The notes below the pieces were generated by a model that saw nothing but the letters and a program-made list of their open reading frames with translations, was not told the origin of the DNA and did not search any database. Below are positions 47,675 through 56,224 of a stretch of DNA of 64,000 bases, piece by piece. Source of the DNA: Capnocytophaga cynodegmi DSM 19736 (GTDB lineage Bacteria > Bacteroidota > Bacteroidia > Flavobacteriales > Flavobacteriaceae). The position numbers and the translations under genes were made by a program. Each line of letters begins with the position of its first letter. Position 1 is the first letter of the stretch. The DNA lies in contig NZ_KB900704.1 of the NCBI RefSeq assembly GCF_000379185.1, positions 182,459 to 246,458 of the forward strand, in the 5' to 3' direction.

Positions 47675-48847
47675 TTATCTTTTTATATCATTGATTGAAA
47701 TTCCGAAAGGCTTTCCTATTTCAGAAGCAATATTCTTCAAAGAACCTTTATGATTGACATCTGAAAGGAGCTTGTCTTTATCCCACAAACCTTTATCTTT
47801 TTTAAGTTCTTGCAGAAAACTTTGGATTTCCTCATACGTGAAATAAGGTTTTCCCTCTGTGTTTCTGGCAAATTGCATCGTATAAATGAGTCCGTACGCA
47901 CGAGAAATGAAAGGAAATGCATAGCCCGTCCCCTCATCCATATTGACTAAGGTGTTTTCACCCACCAGAATATCCACAATCTGAATGGCGATGGCTCGGG
48001 AAAGCTCACTTCTGATGATTTTCAGATGTTTTTTCATATCCTCATAACGATATCTTCCCAACTCAATACGCCCCTGAACAAAAGCATTAAAGATGGTTCG
48101 TTCGCTATCTTTGAGCAAAGCAATTCCCTCAGCTTGTACCAGCGGACGCAAGAAAGCGAAGTATCCGTACGCCAAATCCCAATGATGTTCCAGCTCGGTG
48201 TAATTCCTTCCCACCAGTAATTCCACATTTTCGTGTTTGGCGATAAGCTCGGCATTGTCAAAAAATTGTTCGTCCAAGTGATAATTTAGGATTTTATCCA
48301 AATAAATAGCTCCCAACAACGAATTATTGAAAATTTCAGCTACCACCAAACCTTTTTCATCTGCAAAGGAAAGATTTACATCACCGATACTCTGCCCGAT
48401 ATATCCCGTGCGTCCGTAGTTAGCAGGACGATTTCTGTGGTCAGAAGGATTGGCTTCTCCTCTTCCTGCAATCGCACTCGATACATCAATGAGCGTTATT
48501 ATATCTTGTTCAATAACCGATTTTTTAGCAAGATGCAAAGGCGAAGTAGCTATCTCTTCTTTCGGTTTTAGGTGATACATTCCGTTGGTAAACAATCCCA
48601 TTACCTCATCGTAATTGCTTTGATTTGAAATCTGAGCTCTTTTCAAATAAGAATTATAGATTCGGTCGATAGGCTCTTTGACCAGTTCGCATTCCAACAC
48701 GTCAACGCTACTGCTTCCGTTGCGGGAAAAGCTGTACTTGAGTTCGGGAGGCAAAGGCTCTATGTACGCCGACTCTACCGTCTCTCCCTCACCTTTGTTA
48801 CACCCCAACACCAAAAGGGACACTATTAAAATTGTATATTTCCACAT
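47675..48847 (-). CDS. DUF4856 domain lipoprotein
   Basis: The 390-residue protein has a signal peptide with lipobox V-L-G-C, then the DUF4856 pattern: Y-S-F-S-R-N-G-S-S-S-V-D-V, R-N-R-P-A-N-Y-G-R-T-G, and H-H-W-D-L-A-Y-G-Y-F near the middle. DUF4856 proteins resemble imelysin-like lipoproteins and often lie with TonB receptor genes in Bacteroidota iron loci. It is the last gene of the susD-metallopeptidase-DUF4302-lipoprotein-DUF4856 series, about 106 bp after its neighbour. A substrate-binding role is inferred. Confidence 0.8.
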   Translation of the reverse strand: MWKYTILIVSLLVLGCNKGEGETVESAYIEPLPPELKYSFSRNGSSSVDVLECELVKEPIDRIYNSYLKRAQISNQSNYDEVMGLFTNGMYHLKPKEEIATSPLHLAKKSVIEQDIITLIDVSSAIAGRGEANPSDHRNRPANYGRTGYIGQSIGDVNLSFADEKGLVVAEIFNNSLLGAIYLDKILNYHLDEQFFDNAELIAKHENVELLVGRNYTELEHHWDLAYGYFAFLRPLVQAEGIALLKDSERTIFNAFVQGRIELGRYRYEDMKKHLKIIRSELSRAIAIQIVDILVGENTLVNMDEGTGYAFPFISRAYGLIYTMQFARNTEGKPYFTYEEIQSFLQELKKDKGLWDKDKLLSDVNHKGSLKNIASEIGKPFGISINDIKR

Positions 48848-48953
48848 ATTTTTTCTGTTTGTAAGAACAAGAAGTGCCTTGTTCAGTTGGTTATTTAATT
48901 TTGTGTGTTATCTTAGCTCTTGATACAATTTGCTCCGCTATGCTCCAACACAT

Positions 48954-49547
48954 TTATGGCAAAATAATATACTCGCAATACGGGGACGGAATTCTGTTAG
49001 GTCCTTCATTGTTTTGCGATTGCTCGGTACTAAGGGTTGGAACAACAATAAGTCCGTCTTTTGAAACGGCTGAGATACTTGCTTTTATGTTCGAACCTCT
49101 ATCACCAATTCCGTTGACTAACAAATACATCGGATAGCCTGACTTCACTCTAAACGTTTTAGAAAATTCCACGCCATCGGTCATTTTGTGAGTTATATTG
49201 CTGCTCGAAGCGTCTGACCCTACCGCAACAATTTGCTTTTTGTCATCAATAAAACGGACTTCAAATCTTGCGGGAGATGAAGTTTGCGGTGCTTCTCTGT
49301 ATTGGCATTTTATGGTTACATCATACTCTCGCTGGTTATCAATGGAAACTCCAGGATAGCGATAACTACTCAAAGCCTCATTAGGATTGCACAATCGTAT
49401 ATTCATATCCTCGTAGGCATTTTCAGGTTTTTCAATTCCTTCCCAAGGAAATAATTTGCTATAATCTTCCTCCGCTGGGTCGTTATCCTTTACATTACAG
49501 GAAAAAATCCCCAATAATATTATCAAAAATAAATATTTTGTATTCAT
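48954..49547 (-). CDS. Small lipoprotein of the SusD locus
   Basis: From ATG 49547 the protein has 197 residues, with lipobox I-F-S-C followed by N-V-K-D-N-D-P. After L-F-P-W-E-G-I-E-K-P it forms a single beta-rich domain ending with P-Y-C-E-Y-I-I-L-P. I do not recognise the family. It is in line with DUF4302 upstream (25 bp) and DUF4856 downstream. Confidence 0.72.
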   Translation of the reverse strand: MNTKYLFLIILLGIFSCNVKDNDPAEEDYSKLFPWEGIEKPENAYEDMNIRLCNPNEALSSYRYPGVSIDNQREYDVTIKCQYREAPQTSSPARFEVRFIDDKKQIVAVGSDASSSNITHKMTDGVEFSKTFRVKSGYPMYLLVNGIGDRGSNIKASISAVSKDGLIVVPTLSTEQSQNNEGPNRIPSPYCEYIILP

Positions 49548-49572
49548 TGTTATATTATTTTTTTGCTTATTT

Positions 49573-50604
49573 CTATTTGTCAACTATTTCTGCAACAAAA
49601 TGCGTCGGTTCGCCATCAGGATAAAGATGTTTGCTCACAAACATATATCTTTTATAAATAGGGTCGTACACTTTGACCAATTCGCATACAAATGTATCTT
49701 TTTTTCGCTCAAAATCATAAAAAATATAGTTCTTATCGTACCGAATTCCCGTTCTGAACGTAATTCCTTGCTCTGTTCCTACATATCCTGACCCCAAAGC
49801 GTAACTCTCATCGGGAACTGTAATATTCGGGTTGGCATTCCATTTCTTACCTGCCAAAAACACATAATACCGATTGGTAGTCATCGATTTCAAAAAACGA
49901 TTGTATTCAGGAGTTCCCGTTGTGGTTTTGATAACAACATCACTTTGGAAAAAAACACGACTTCCTTTTCGGATAACAATTTGCGGATTTTTCATTTTTG
50001 CAAAAAACGTTCTATTTTCGAATGCTTTCTGAACATTATTTTCTGACGGATGCTTCCACGCCTCTTCTGATTTTAACTTTTCAAAGACGATATATTCACG
50101 AGCGGGTTCAATAGAATTAGTGGTTTTGAACAACAAATTTTGGTCAAAATCCTTACGCAAATACAAAAAATCAGACTTGCCTTCCAATTGTTCGTTTACC
50201 AATTGATGAATGTAATTATAAGTAGTAAAGCTAAGTTCGGTAAAGGTATTTTGCTTAATTTCAAACTGGCTTTCTTGTGGTTTCGAACTGCTATTAGCAT
50301 CAAAATCAGCCAACATTGTCACCTTTCCTTCGGGAGTAAATTTCATCAGAAAATAATGCCCTCCGTATCCGTATTGGTCTCTGTAATAGAAAATTTCTTT
50401 CTTAAAAACTTCGTCTTTATTGCTAAAAGCCAATGAATCCGTTTTTGAAAAATACATCACCTTCCAGCCATAAGGAGCCTCCGTAAGTTCCTTACGTAAT
50501 TCATTGATATTTTGCAGATTTCTTTGCGAAGGAGAAATTCCATCATCTTCCTTTTTACAAGAAAAAAGTCCTATTATAGCCAACAGAATAAGATATTTTT
50601 TCAT
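49573..50604 (-). CDS. DUF4302 domain lipoprotein, predicted surface-exposed
   Basis: The 343-residue protein has lipobox L-F-S-C followed by K-K-E-D-D, a good surface-export signal. The DUF4302 hallmark A-P-Y-G-W-K-V-M-Y is at about residues 43-51, and a long beta-rich domain follows. DUF4302 genes usually sit next to SusD and a putative zinc metallopeptidase, as here; the gap to the metallopeptidase is 3 bp. Ligand unknown. Confidence 0.83.
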   Translation of the reverse strand: MKKYLILLAIIGLFSCKKEDDGISPSQRNLQNINELRKELTEAPYGWKVMYFSKTDSLAFSNKDEVFKKEIFYYRDQYGYGGHYFLMKFTPEGKVTMLADFDANSSSKPQESQFEIKQNTFTELSFTTYNYIHQLVNEQLEGKSDFLYLRKDFDQNLLFKTTNSIEPAREYIVFEKLKSEEAWKHPSENNVQKAFENRTFFAKMKNPQIVIRKGSRVFFQSDVVIKTTTGTPEYNRFLKSMTTNRYYVFLAGKKWNANPNITVPDESYALGSGYVGTEQGITFRTGIRYDKNYIFYDFERKKDTFVCELVKVYDPIYKRYMFVSKHLYPDGEPTHFVAEIVDK

Positions 50605-50607
50605 ATT

Positions 50608-51738
50608 TTATTGATTTACGTATGATTTAAGTCGCTGAATGCTGATGGTTTGCATTCGTTTGAGATTGATTTTGATTTCCTTTTTGAAATAATCTTCTAC
50701 AAATTCTTGCTTTTGACGAAGTTTTTTTACTGCCTCTTGAGCTGCTTGCTGGTCTTCTGGGTCGGAAGGATTAAAAGGTATTCCTCCCAATGCGATAGCG
50801 TTTTCAACGTCTTTGGCACTATGTGTTAGATAAGTGCTAACTACCTCAGCCATATCATCTTCAGGAGAAAGCATCGAATGAATGGTGAAAAATCCTCTGC
50901 GATTGGCTCTAATTCCTTCGGTACTAACCACTTCCGACACCGAGTTACCGTTATTCAACACTTCCTCGCAATTATCTTTATATAATTTTCCTTGCGTGGT
51001 TACATTTTTTCCAACGCTGAAAAATCCCATACGAAGTGTCAGAAAATCTTGGTCGGCTTTTACCACATAAGCAAACGATTGGTTGGCTTGTACATCTCGG
51101 TCTCTTGTGCAATCAGAAGCCTTACGGATATATTTGGCAATGGGCTCTCTTTCAGGCAATTCTTTCGTATTAGACACATATCCTCCTGAACTGATTTTCA
51201 AAAATTTATCTCTATCGTAAGGCAATAATTCCATCAATCGTTTGGCAAATTGGTGGTGTACGCTTCGCATTAATGCAAAGACTTTGGCATAATCCTTCCC
51301 ATCGAAATTATTGACATCGTACAAGTGCATTTCTGTCGAAGTAGCCGCAGTGTTCGACAATAATTCCACTCCATTTTCATCAACATTTTGCCCTCCATAC
51401 ATATAAATCTTAATCGGATTTTTTCCTTTTAAGAAATCCTTTCCGCCCACATTTGCCAATGTATAGGTTTCGAGCCACAAATGCTTTATGGTTTGCAACA
51501 CTTTTTGAATATTTTTAGCCTCTGGCGGATAGGTGTAACTTCCCTTTGGAGCCGTATTTCCGTCCCAACGATAATTGACCTCAATCCCGTAAGGTAAGGT
51601 AAATTCATTGCGTATCCAAGTATCCAATTCGGTATAATTACGTTGCACAATGTTGGCTTCCACCACGCTTTGGTCGGATAGTTTTTCTTTGTTACAACTG
51701 AGCAAAACCAATGTTAATATTATGTATATTCTTCTCAT
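50608..51738 (-). CDS. Putative zinc metallopeptidase-family lipoprotein with lost HExxH motif
   Basis: From ATG 51738 the protein has 376 residues; lipobox L-L-S-C is followed by N-K-E-K. The position and layout match the putative zinc-binding metallopeptidases of SusC/D loci, in which the active site reads like H-H-E-F-A-H. Here that place (about residue 160) reads V-H-H-Q-F-A-K-R-L: the catalytic Glu is Gln and the second zinc His is Lys. The protein is probably inactive as a protease and may act as a binding protein. It lies in the same operon as susD. Confidence 0.78.
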   Translation of the reverse strand: MRRIYIILTLVLLSCNKEKLSDQSVVEANIVQRNYTELDTWIRNEFTLPYGIEVNYRWDGNTAPKGSYTYPPEAKNIQKVLQTIKHLWLETYTLANVGGKDFLKGKNPIKIYMYGGQNVDENGVELLSNTAATSTEMHLYDVNNFDGKDYAKVFALMRSVHHQFAKRLMELLPYDRDKFLKISSGGYVSNTKELPEREPIAKYIRKASDCTRDRDVQANQSFAYVVKADQDFLTLRMGFFSVGKNVTTQGKLYKDNCEEVLNNGNSVSEVVSTEGIRANRRGFFTIHSMLSPEDDMAEVVSTYLTHSAKDVENAIALGGIPFNPSDPEDQQAAQEAVKKLRQKQEFVEDYFKKEIKINLKRMQTISIQRLKSYVNQ

Positions 51739-51771
51739 TGTATGTTGATTATTTTTTATTTTAAGCGGAAA

Positions 51772-51781
51772 GGACGTGTCC
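51772..51781. repeat. Short palindrome between susD and the metallopeptidase gene
   Basis: GGACGTGTCC is the core of the longer palindrome seen at 59631-59658. Confidence 0.4.
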
Positions 51782-51793
51782 ATTCCCTACAAA

Positions 51794-53311
51794 TTATCTC
51801 GGATTGGGTGCTAAACCTCGATTGATGGCTTCGGCAGGAATTTGCAATAACTTTCGTGGGTCTTCCTTGCGAAGCGGTTGGTAAATTGGGCTTTTGGAAT
51901 TTCGGCGAATAGGAATGTAAAATCGGCGAATATCAAACCAACGCAATCCCTCGTGCAGAAATTCTTTCTGGCGGAAATCCGAAATGATTTTAACCAAAGC
52001 CAATTGCTTTAAAGTCAGCCCATAAAAAGGACTATACACTTCATAAAAACTACTATTAATTGATGTGTACGACTCGTTAGAACACGGCGGAACAGCCAAA
52101 TTTCCGTATTTTCCTCGTATATATTCTTTCAAATCTTCAACCGATTTTTCGTATTCACGCTTCATTGCATAGGCTTCCATTCGGTTGAGCAATACTTCAT
52201 CAGTGGTGAAAAGCACATTGGTTACGTACAAATCTTTGGGCTTCGTTCCTGTACTTCCCAAAAGAGACAATTCATCGAACTTGGCAATATACGCTCCGTT
52301 ATTTACAGGTCTTTCCGAATCGGAAAATAGATAAGTTGTTACGTAATTGAGCTTTCTTCCTGCATCGCTATCACAACCATCAATTCCTTTTGAAGCGAAT
52401 ATCTCACTGATTTTTTGGTCAGTAAATCCGTATTTATCAACGGGTAAATTGCGTTTCCAACGCGACTCGGTAGTAGTAATTAGCAGATTAGCAGGTTCTT
52501 CCGTTGCAGCATAGGTAGCGAACAAAGATTTACGATTGTTACCGTGCAATCTGGCGTAATGCTCCCAATTTCGTAAGATTTGTTTGGGGTTGCTTCCCAG
52601 AACGTAATCGGCATACTCAATAACCAAATCCCATTCGCCTTTTATCAAGTAAAACCTCGAAGCAAAGGCATAAGCCGCTTTTTTGTTGAAGTGAAATTTG
52701 GGCTTTTTGTAGAAATTATCATCAACCAACGTAATTCCTAACTTCAAATCGGCTTCAATTTTTTCGTAAACTTCGGCAACCGTTCCGCGTTTGTAATCGA
52801 CTAAAGCGTGTTTTTCGGATTTGGTAAGGTACGGAATACCAGCACTATTCTTGGCTTTTTCCGTTCCGTAAGGTTCTGCCCAGATGTTGACCAACATAAA
52901 ATGTAAATACGCTCGAAGCAAGAAAGCCTCGCCGTACAAAGCCTTTACGCGGTCCGTTTTCGGATATGAAGCCAATAATTCCAACGCTTTGTTTGCCTGT
53001 GCGATACCTGCATAACACGCATTCCAGTAGTTTAAGGGCGTGTCCAAATCTTCTTGGTCGTAATCCTCCCAGAAGTACATTGCTTCGTTCAGACGCGTGT
53101 GTACCCCTCCAATTCGCTCCTCGACATTGTCGGTTCGGGCTTCCAGAAAAGCAAAATAACTCGCCTGAGGATAAGCTCCTGTGAGTAATTCTGCTATTTT
53201 TTCTTCCGAATCAATTGCCACATTGAGCGACGAATCAGGGTCTTTGTCTAAAAAACCTTGACACGAGGTCAGAAACAAGCCTACTAATGTTAGTTTTATG
53301 ATTGATTTCAT
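51794..53311 (-). CDS. SusD/RagB family nutrient-binding outer membrane lipoprotein
   Basis: The 505-residue protein has lipobox L-T-S-C followed by Q-G-F-L-D-K-D-P, the usual SusD start. A-L-Y-G-E-A-F-L-L-R-A-Y-L-H-F is the TPR-like motif, and G-L-R-W-F-D-I-R-R-F near the end is typical. SusD proteins form the lid of the SusC barrel and bind the ligand at the surface. Its partner SusC is 2.9 kb upstream, separated by three unrelated genes, whereas the two genes are normally adjacent. Confidence 0.93.
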   Translation of the reverse strand: MKSIIKLTLVGLFLTSCQGFLDKDPDSSLNVAIDSEEKIAELLTGAYPQASYFAFLEARTDNVEERIGGVHTRLNEAMYFWEDYDQEDLDTPLNYWNACYAGIAQANKALELLASYPKTDRVKALYGEAFLLRAYLHFMLVNIWAEPYGTEKAKNSAGIPYLTKSEKHALVDYKRGTVAEVYEKIEADLKLGITLVDDNFYKKPKFHFNKKAAYAFASRFYLIKGEWDLVIEYADYVLGSNPKQILRNWEHYARLHGNNRKSLFATYAATEEPANLLITTTESRWKRNLPVDKYGFTDQKISEIFASKGIDGCDSDAGRKLNYVTTYLFSDSERPVNNGAYIAKFDELSLLGSTGTKPKDLYVTNVLFTTDEVLLNRMEAYAMKREYEKSVEDLKEYIRGKYGNLAVPPCSNESYTSINSSFYEVYSPFYGLTLKQLALVKIISDFRQKEFLHEGLRWFDIRRFYIPIRRNSKSPIYQPLRKEDPRKLLQIPAEAINRGLAPNPR

Positions 53312-53589
53312 ATCTTTTTGTAATTATATTTATTTTTTCACATCCCCCTCCTACCCCCTTCAAAGGGGGAATTGGACTCTATTGCTTTTGTATATTCGTG
53401 TTGTGTATTTTTCTAATTCTTTTACATCTCTCTAATCTCCCCAAAAACGGGATTGGATTCTACTTGTTTTTATATGTTTCGTTCTGTGTGTTTTTCTTCA
53501 CTTGTTTTATTATCTACTTAATTTCCCTCAAGAGAGGAATGTGAACAGCTCCCTAAATCCCCCTTTGAAGGGGGCAGGGGGATGTTTTT
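53312..53589. repeat. REP-like elements and a degenerate tandem duplication next to the DUF559 gene
   Basis: Copy 2 of the CCCCCTTCAAAGGGGG element is at 53341-53372 and an inverted copy at 53550-53584 (CCCCCTTTGAAGGGGG). Between them, 53430-53520 is a diverged duplicate of 53341-53430: both carry GATTGGA or AATTGGA, then T-rich DNA ending in TTTTTCT. The DUF559 gene ends at 53590, directly beside the inverted copy. Confidence 0.65.
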
Positions 53590-53994
53590 CTACTCTTCTT
53601 TTGTTGGATGTGAGGGAATTTCTTCCTGTTCCTTTTGTAATTCTTTAATTTTTTCATCGAGAGATAAAATAACACTAAACATATTGTATTTTATCTCTTC
53701 ATTAGAAAAACGAAGAAATTTAACTCCATATTTTTCTATTTCTCCTTGTCTTTGAGCATCTTCTAAATAGCTAAAATCGTGTATATTTCCATCTATTTCA
53801 ATGGCTAATTTCAATTCGTGACAATAAAAATCAACAATATACTCCAACATAGGTACCTGACGATGAAATTCTACGCCAAGAGCTTTATTTTTAATTCGCT
53901 TCCAAAGTAATACTTCGCTTAAAGTACTATTTTTTCGTAATGTTCTTGCAAATTCTTTCAGCTTTGGATTATATGGAATGATTTTATTATTCAT
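53590..53994 (-). CDS. DUF559 domain (Vsr-like endonuclease fold) protein
   Basis: The 134-residue single-domain protein has R-T-L-R-K-N-S-T-L-S-E-V-L-L-W near the start, then the PD-(D/E)xK-like core V-D-F-Y-C and L-A-I-E-I-D-G-N-I-H. R-F-S-N-E-E follows. DUF559 is related to the very-short-patch repair endonuclease Vsr, but its role is unknown. It stands alone between susD and an oxidoreductase and is bordered by REP-like palindromes, which suggests it arrived as a mobile unit. Confidence 0.88.
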   Translation of the reverse strand: MNNKIIPYNPKLKEFARTLRKNSTLSEVLLWKRIKNKALGVEFHRQVPMLEYIVDFYCHELKLAIEIDGNIHDFSYLEDAQRQGEIEKYGVKFLRFSNEEIKYNMFSVILSLDEKIKELQKEQEEIPSHPTKEE

Positions 53995-54082
53995 ACATAA
54001 TTTTTCTTATGCCTACTTCAAAGATAAACAAAAATAAAAGTTTCTATATTCTTACATTTTTCAAAAGAAACATTCCTATTTA

Positions 54083-55138
54083 TTACCTCCCTTCAAAATA
54101 AGCCCTCACTTTCGGAGCGACTTCCTTCCCGAAAAGTTCAATGGCTTTCAGTACCGCCTGATGAGGCAACGAACCGATAGGTATATGTAGCATAAATCGG
54201 TCTAATTGCAGGGTTTCAATAGTTTTTATAATCTTTTCGGTAACTACTTGTGGGTCGCCTACAAACATTGCTCCGTATTCCCCTACCGAATTCAAATATT
54301 GCTCTTTGGTAAGCGGTTGCCAATGGGGTCTGTCTTTCGAGATGGCATCAACTACTTGTTTGGTTGGGTGAAAATACATATCAACGGCTTGTTGGTTATC
54401 TTCAGCGATGAATCCCCACGAGTGTGATGCTACTTGCAACTGCTCTGCCGTATGTCCCCACTGCTTACCTATTTGGCGATATGCATCAATCAGTTGTTTG
54501 AATGCACGAGGCTCTCCCCCGATGATAGCAAAGGCGATAGGCAATCCCATTTTGGCAGTGCGAACAGCTGTTTCAGGGCTTCCGCCTGTGGCTACCCAAA
54601 TGGGTAACTTTTCTTGCACGGCTCTGGGATAAACACCTCTTCCGTCCACCGAATGCGTTAGTCGTCCTTCCCAAGTAAGAAGCTCTTTTTCGGAAATTTC
54701 CAAAAGCATATCCAACTTTTCGTGAAATAATCCGTAGTAATCATCTAAGCTATACCCAAATAGCGGAAAGGATTCAATAAAAGACCCTTTCCCGACCATT
54801 ATTTCGGCTCTTCCGTTGGAAATAGCATCGAGGGTGGCAAAATTTTGATAAATACGAATCGGGTCGGAAGAAGAAAGCACCGTAACAGCACTCGACAGAC
54901 GAATGTTTTTCGTATTCACTGCCCCTGCTGCCAGCACCATTTCAGGTACTGACACAGCAAAATCGGAACGATGATGTTCGCCAATGGCGTAAATATCAAG
55001 CCCTACGGCATCGGCAAGTTCCATTTCTTCAACCATATTTTGTATTCTCTCAGCGTGTGAAATGGCTTTACCTGTGGCTTCCAGCGGAGTCGTTTCTCCA
55101 AAAGAAGTAATCCCTAATTCTATTTTTTTTGACTTCAT
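54083..55138 (-). CDS. LLM-class flavin-dependent oxidoreductase
   Basis: The 351-residue protein is a bacterial-luciferase-like monooxygenase: G-E-H-H-R-S-D-F-A near the N-terminus, L-S-S-A-V-T-V-L-S-S-S-D-P, V-G-K-G-S-F-I and W-V-A-T-G-G-S-P-E-T. Enzymes of this group oxidise small substrates using reduced flavin. The substrate cannot be predicted. It is followed by DUF559 and preceded by the methyltransferase gene, and has no evident link to the SusC/D locus. Confidence 0.88.
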   Translation of the reverse strand: MKSKKIELGITSFGETTPLEATGKAISHAERIQNMVEEMELADAVGLDIYAIGEHHRSDFAVSVPEMVLAAGAVNTKNIRLSSAVTVLSSSDPIRIYQNFATLDAISNGRAEIMVGKGSFIESFPLFGYSLDDYYGLFHEKLDMLLEISEKELLTWEGRLTHSVDGRGVYPRAVQEKLPIWVATGGSPETAVRTAKMGLPIAFAIIGGEPRAFKQLIDAYRQIGKQWGHTAEQLQVASHSWGFIAEDNQQAVDMYFHPTKQVVDAISKDRPHWQPLTKEQYLNSVGEYGAMFVGDPQVVTEKIIKTIETLQLDRFMLHIPIGSLPHQAVLKAIELFGKEVAPKVRAYFEGR

Positions 55139-55195
55139 TTTTATATTCTTTCTTGTAGTATTTATTGTACTATTCTATTTTTATATATTGTTATT

Positions 55196-55822
55196 TTATT
55201 GCTTCCGTGCTACAAATCGGATAACAGAACCTATTCCATTATGAAGAAGACCTTCGGAAAGTGCTACTTCTTGCTCAACCAATGTTTCAAACTTAAAATC
55301 AGCAAAATCGGATTGAATTTCTTCCAAAGAAAACAACGATTCTGCATCGGCTGGTCCTCCTATTTTCGGATTTTTCTTCCGATAGTCGAGATGTTTTTTG
55401 CCAAATCCTTCAAAAATAACAATACCTCCTTTTTTGAGAAGTGTTATCAACTTTTGATGATAGGCGGAACGTATTTGAGGCGGAAAATGAGCGTAAATCA
55501 GTGCAATTACATCGAATGAGGCTTTGTCAAAGTCCAAATTAGGCAGTTCGCCAACCTTGTAATTTACAAAAACATCATTTTCTTTTGCCAATTGCAATGC
55601 TTTTTTCTTTCCCTCTTCACTAATATCGAAAGCGGTTACTTCCCAGTGATTTTTAGCCGCATACACTGCATTTCTGCCCTCTCCTTCTGCTGGTAATAAG
55701 ATAGAAAGCGGACGAAGTTTGTCGATTTCCTCCTTAAAAAACCGATTGGGCGACTTGCCATACACAAAATCATCAGTTTTATAATGATTATTCCACTTTT
55801 CTATCCAAATATGACTATCCAT
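55196..55822 (-). CDS. Class I SAM-dependent methyltransferase (TehB-like)
   Basis: The 208-residue protein has the SAM-binding loop L-L-P-A-E-G-E-G-R-N-A-V-Y-A-A with the acidic V-T-A-F-D-I-S at the end of the second strand. The N-terminal W-N-N-H-Y-K-T-D-D-F-V-Y-G-K-S-P-N is typical of the TehB/thiopurine methyltransferase-like group, which methylates small molecules. The substrate is unknown. Confidence 0.85.
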   Translation of the reverse strand: MDSHIWIEKWNNHYKTDDFVYGKSPNRFFKEEIDKLRPLSILLPAEGEGRNAVYAAKNHWEVTAFDISEEGKKKALQLAKENDVFVNYKVGELPNLDFDKASFDVIALIYAHFPPQIRSAYHQKLITLLKKGGIVIFEGFGKKHLDYRKKNPKIGGPADAESLFSLEEIQSDFADFKFETLVEQEVALSEGLLHNGIGSVIRFVARKQ

Positions 55823-55854
55823 TCTCTACTATTTCCTATTTTTTTACTTTTAAT

Positions 55855-56096
55855 TATTTAGGCGAAGCTCCAAAACGGGTGTTTCCACCTTTCGGGATTT
55901 CCCCGAAGCATCAATCCGAGTGTTTTCATCTTTCAGGATTTCCCCGAAACGTCAATCCGAGTGTTTTCTACCTTCAACTAATTAGGCGAAACCCCAAAAC
56001 GAGTGTTTTCTAACTTCAACCAATTAGGTGAACCCCAAAAACGAGTGTTTTCTATCTTTAACCAATTAGGCGAAGCTCTAAAACGAGTGGTTTCTG
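55855..56096. repeat. Array C: six units of 41-42 bp
   Basis: The core GTGTTTTC (GTGTTTCC in the first, GTGGTTTC in the last) begins at 55879, 55920, 55961, 56003, 56045 and 56087: spacings 41, 41, 42, 42, 42. Later units read AATTAGGCGAAACCCC, AAAACGAGTGTTTTCT and AACTTCAACC in order. In one frame the later units give L-G-E-T-P-K-R-V-F-S-N-F-N-Q. It fills the gap between the end of susC and the methyltransferase gene. Confidence 0.82.
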
Positions 56097-56100
56097 TCAT

Positions 56101-56170
56101 TGTCATTTCGAGCGAAGTCGAGAAACTTACTATTTCTCTTAAAAAGGACTTCGACTTTACTCAGCCTGAC
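56101..56170. repeat. REP-like element (TCATTTCGAGCGAAGTCGAG ... CTCAGCCTGAC), copy 1
   Basis: TTTCGAGCGAAGTCGAGAAA at the left can pair with GACTTCGACTTTACTCAG at the right. Related copies occur at 59948-60032 and 61297-61374, always in intergenic DNA of the surface-protein region. Confidence 0.75.
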
Positions 56171-56189
56171 AAGTGAATGCCATTACCTT

Positions 56190-56216
56190 TTTAGTGAGAC
56201 GAGTCGTGTCTCGTCC
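56190..56216 (-). terminator. Palindrome after susC (GACGAG-CTCGTC)
   Basis: GAGACGAG-TCGTGT-CTCGTC forms a stem directly after the SusC stop codon. It may act as terminator or REP; the T-run is short. Confidence 0.5.
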
Positions 56217-56224
56217 CTACGGCG

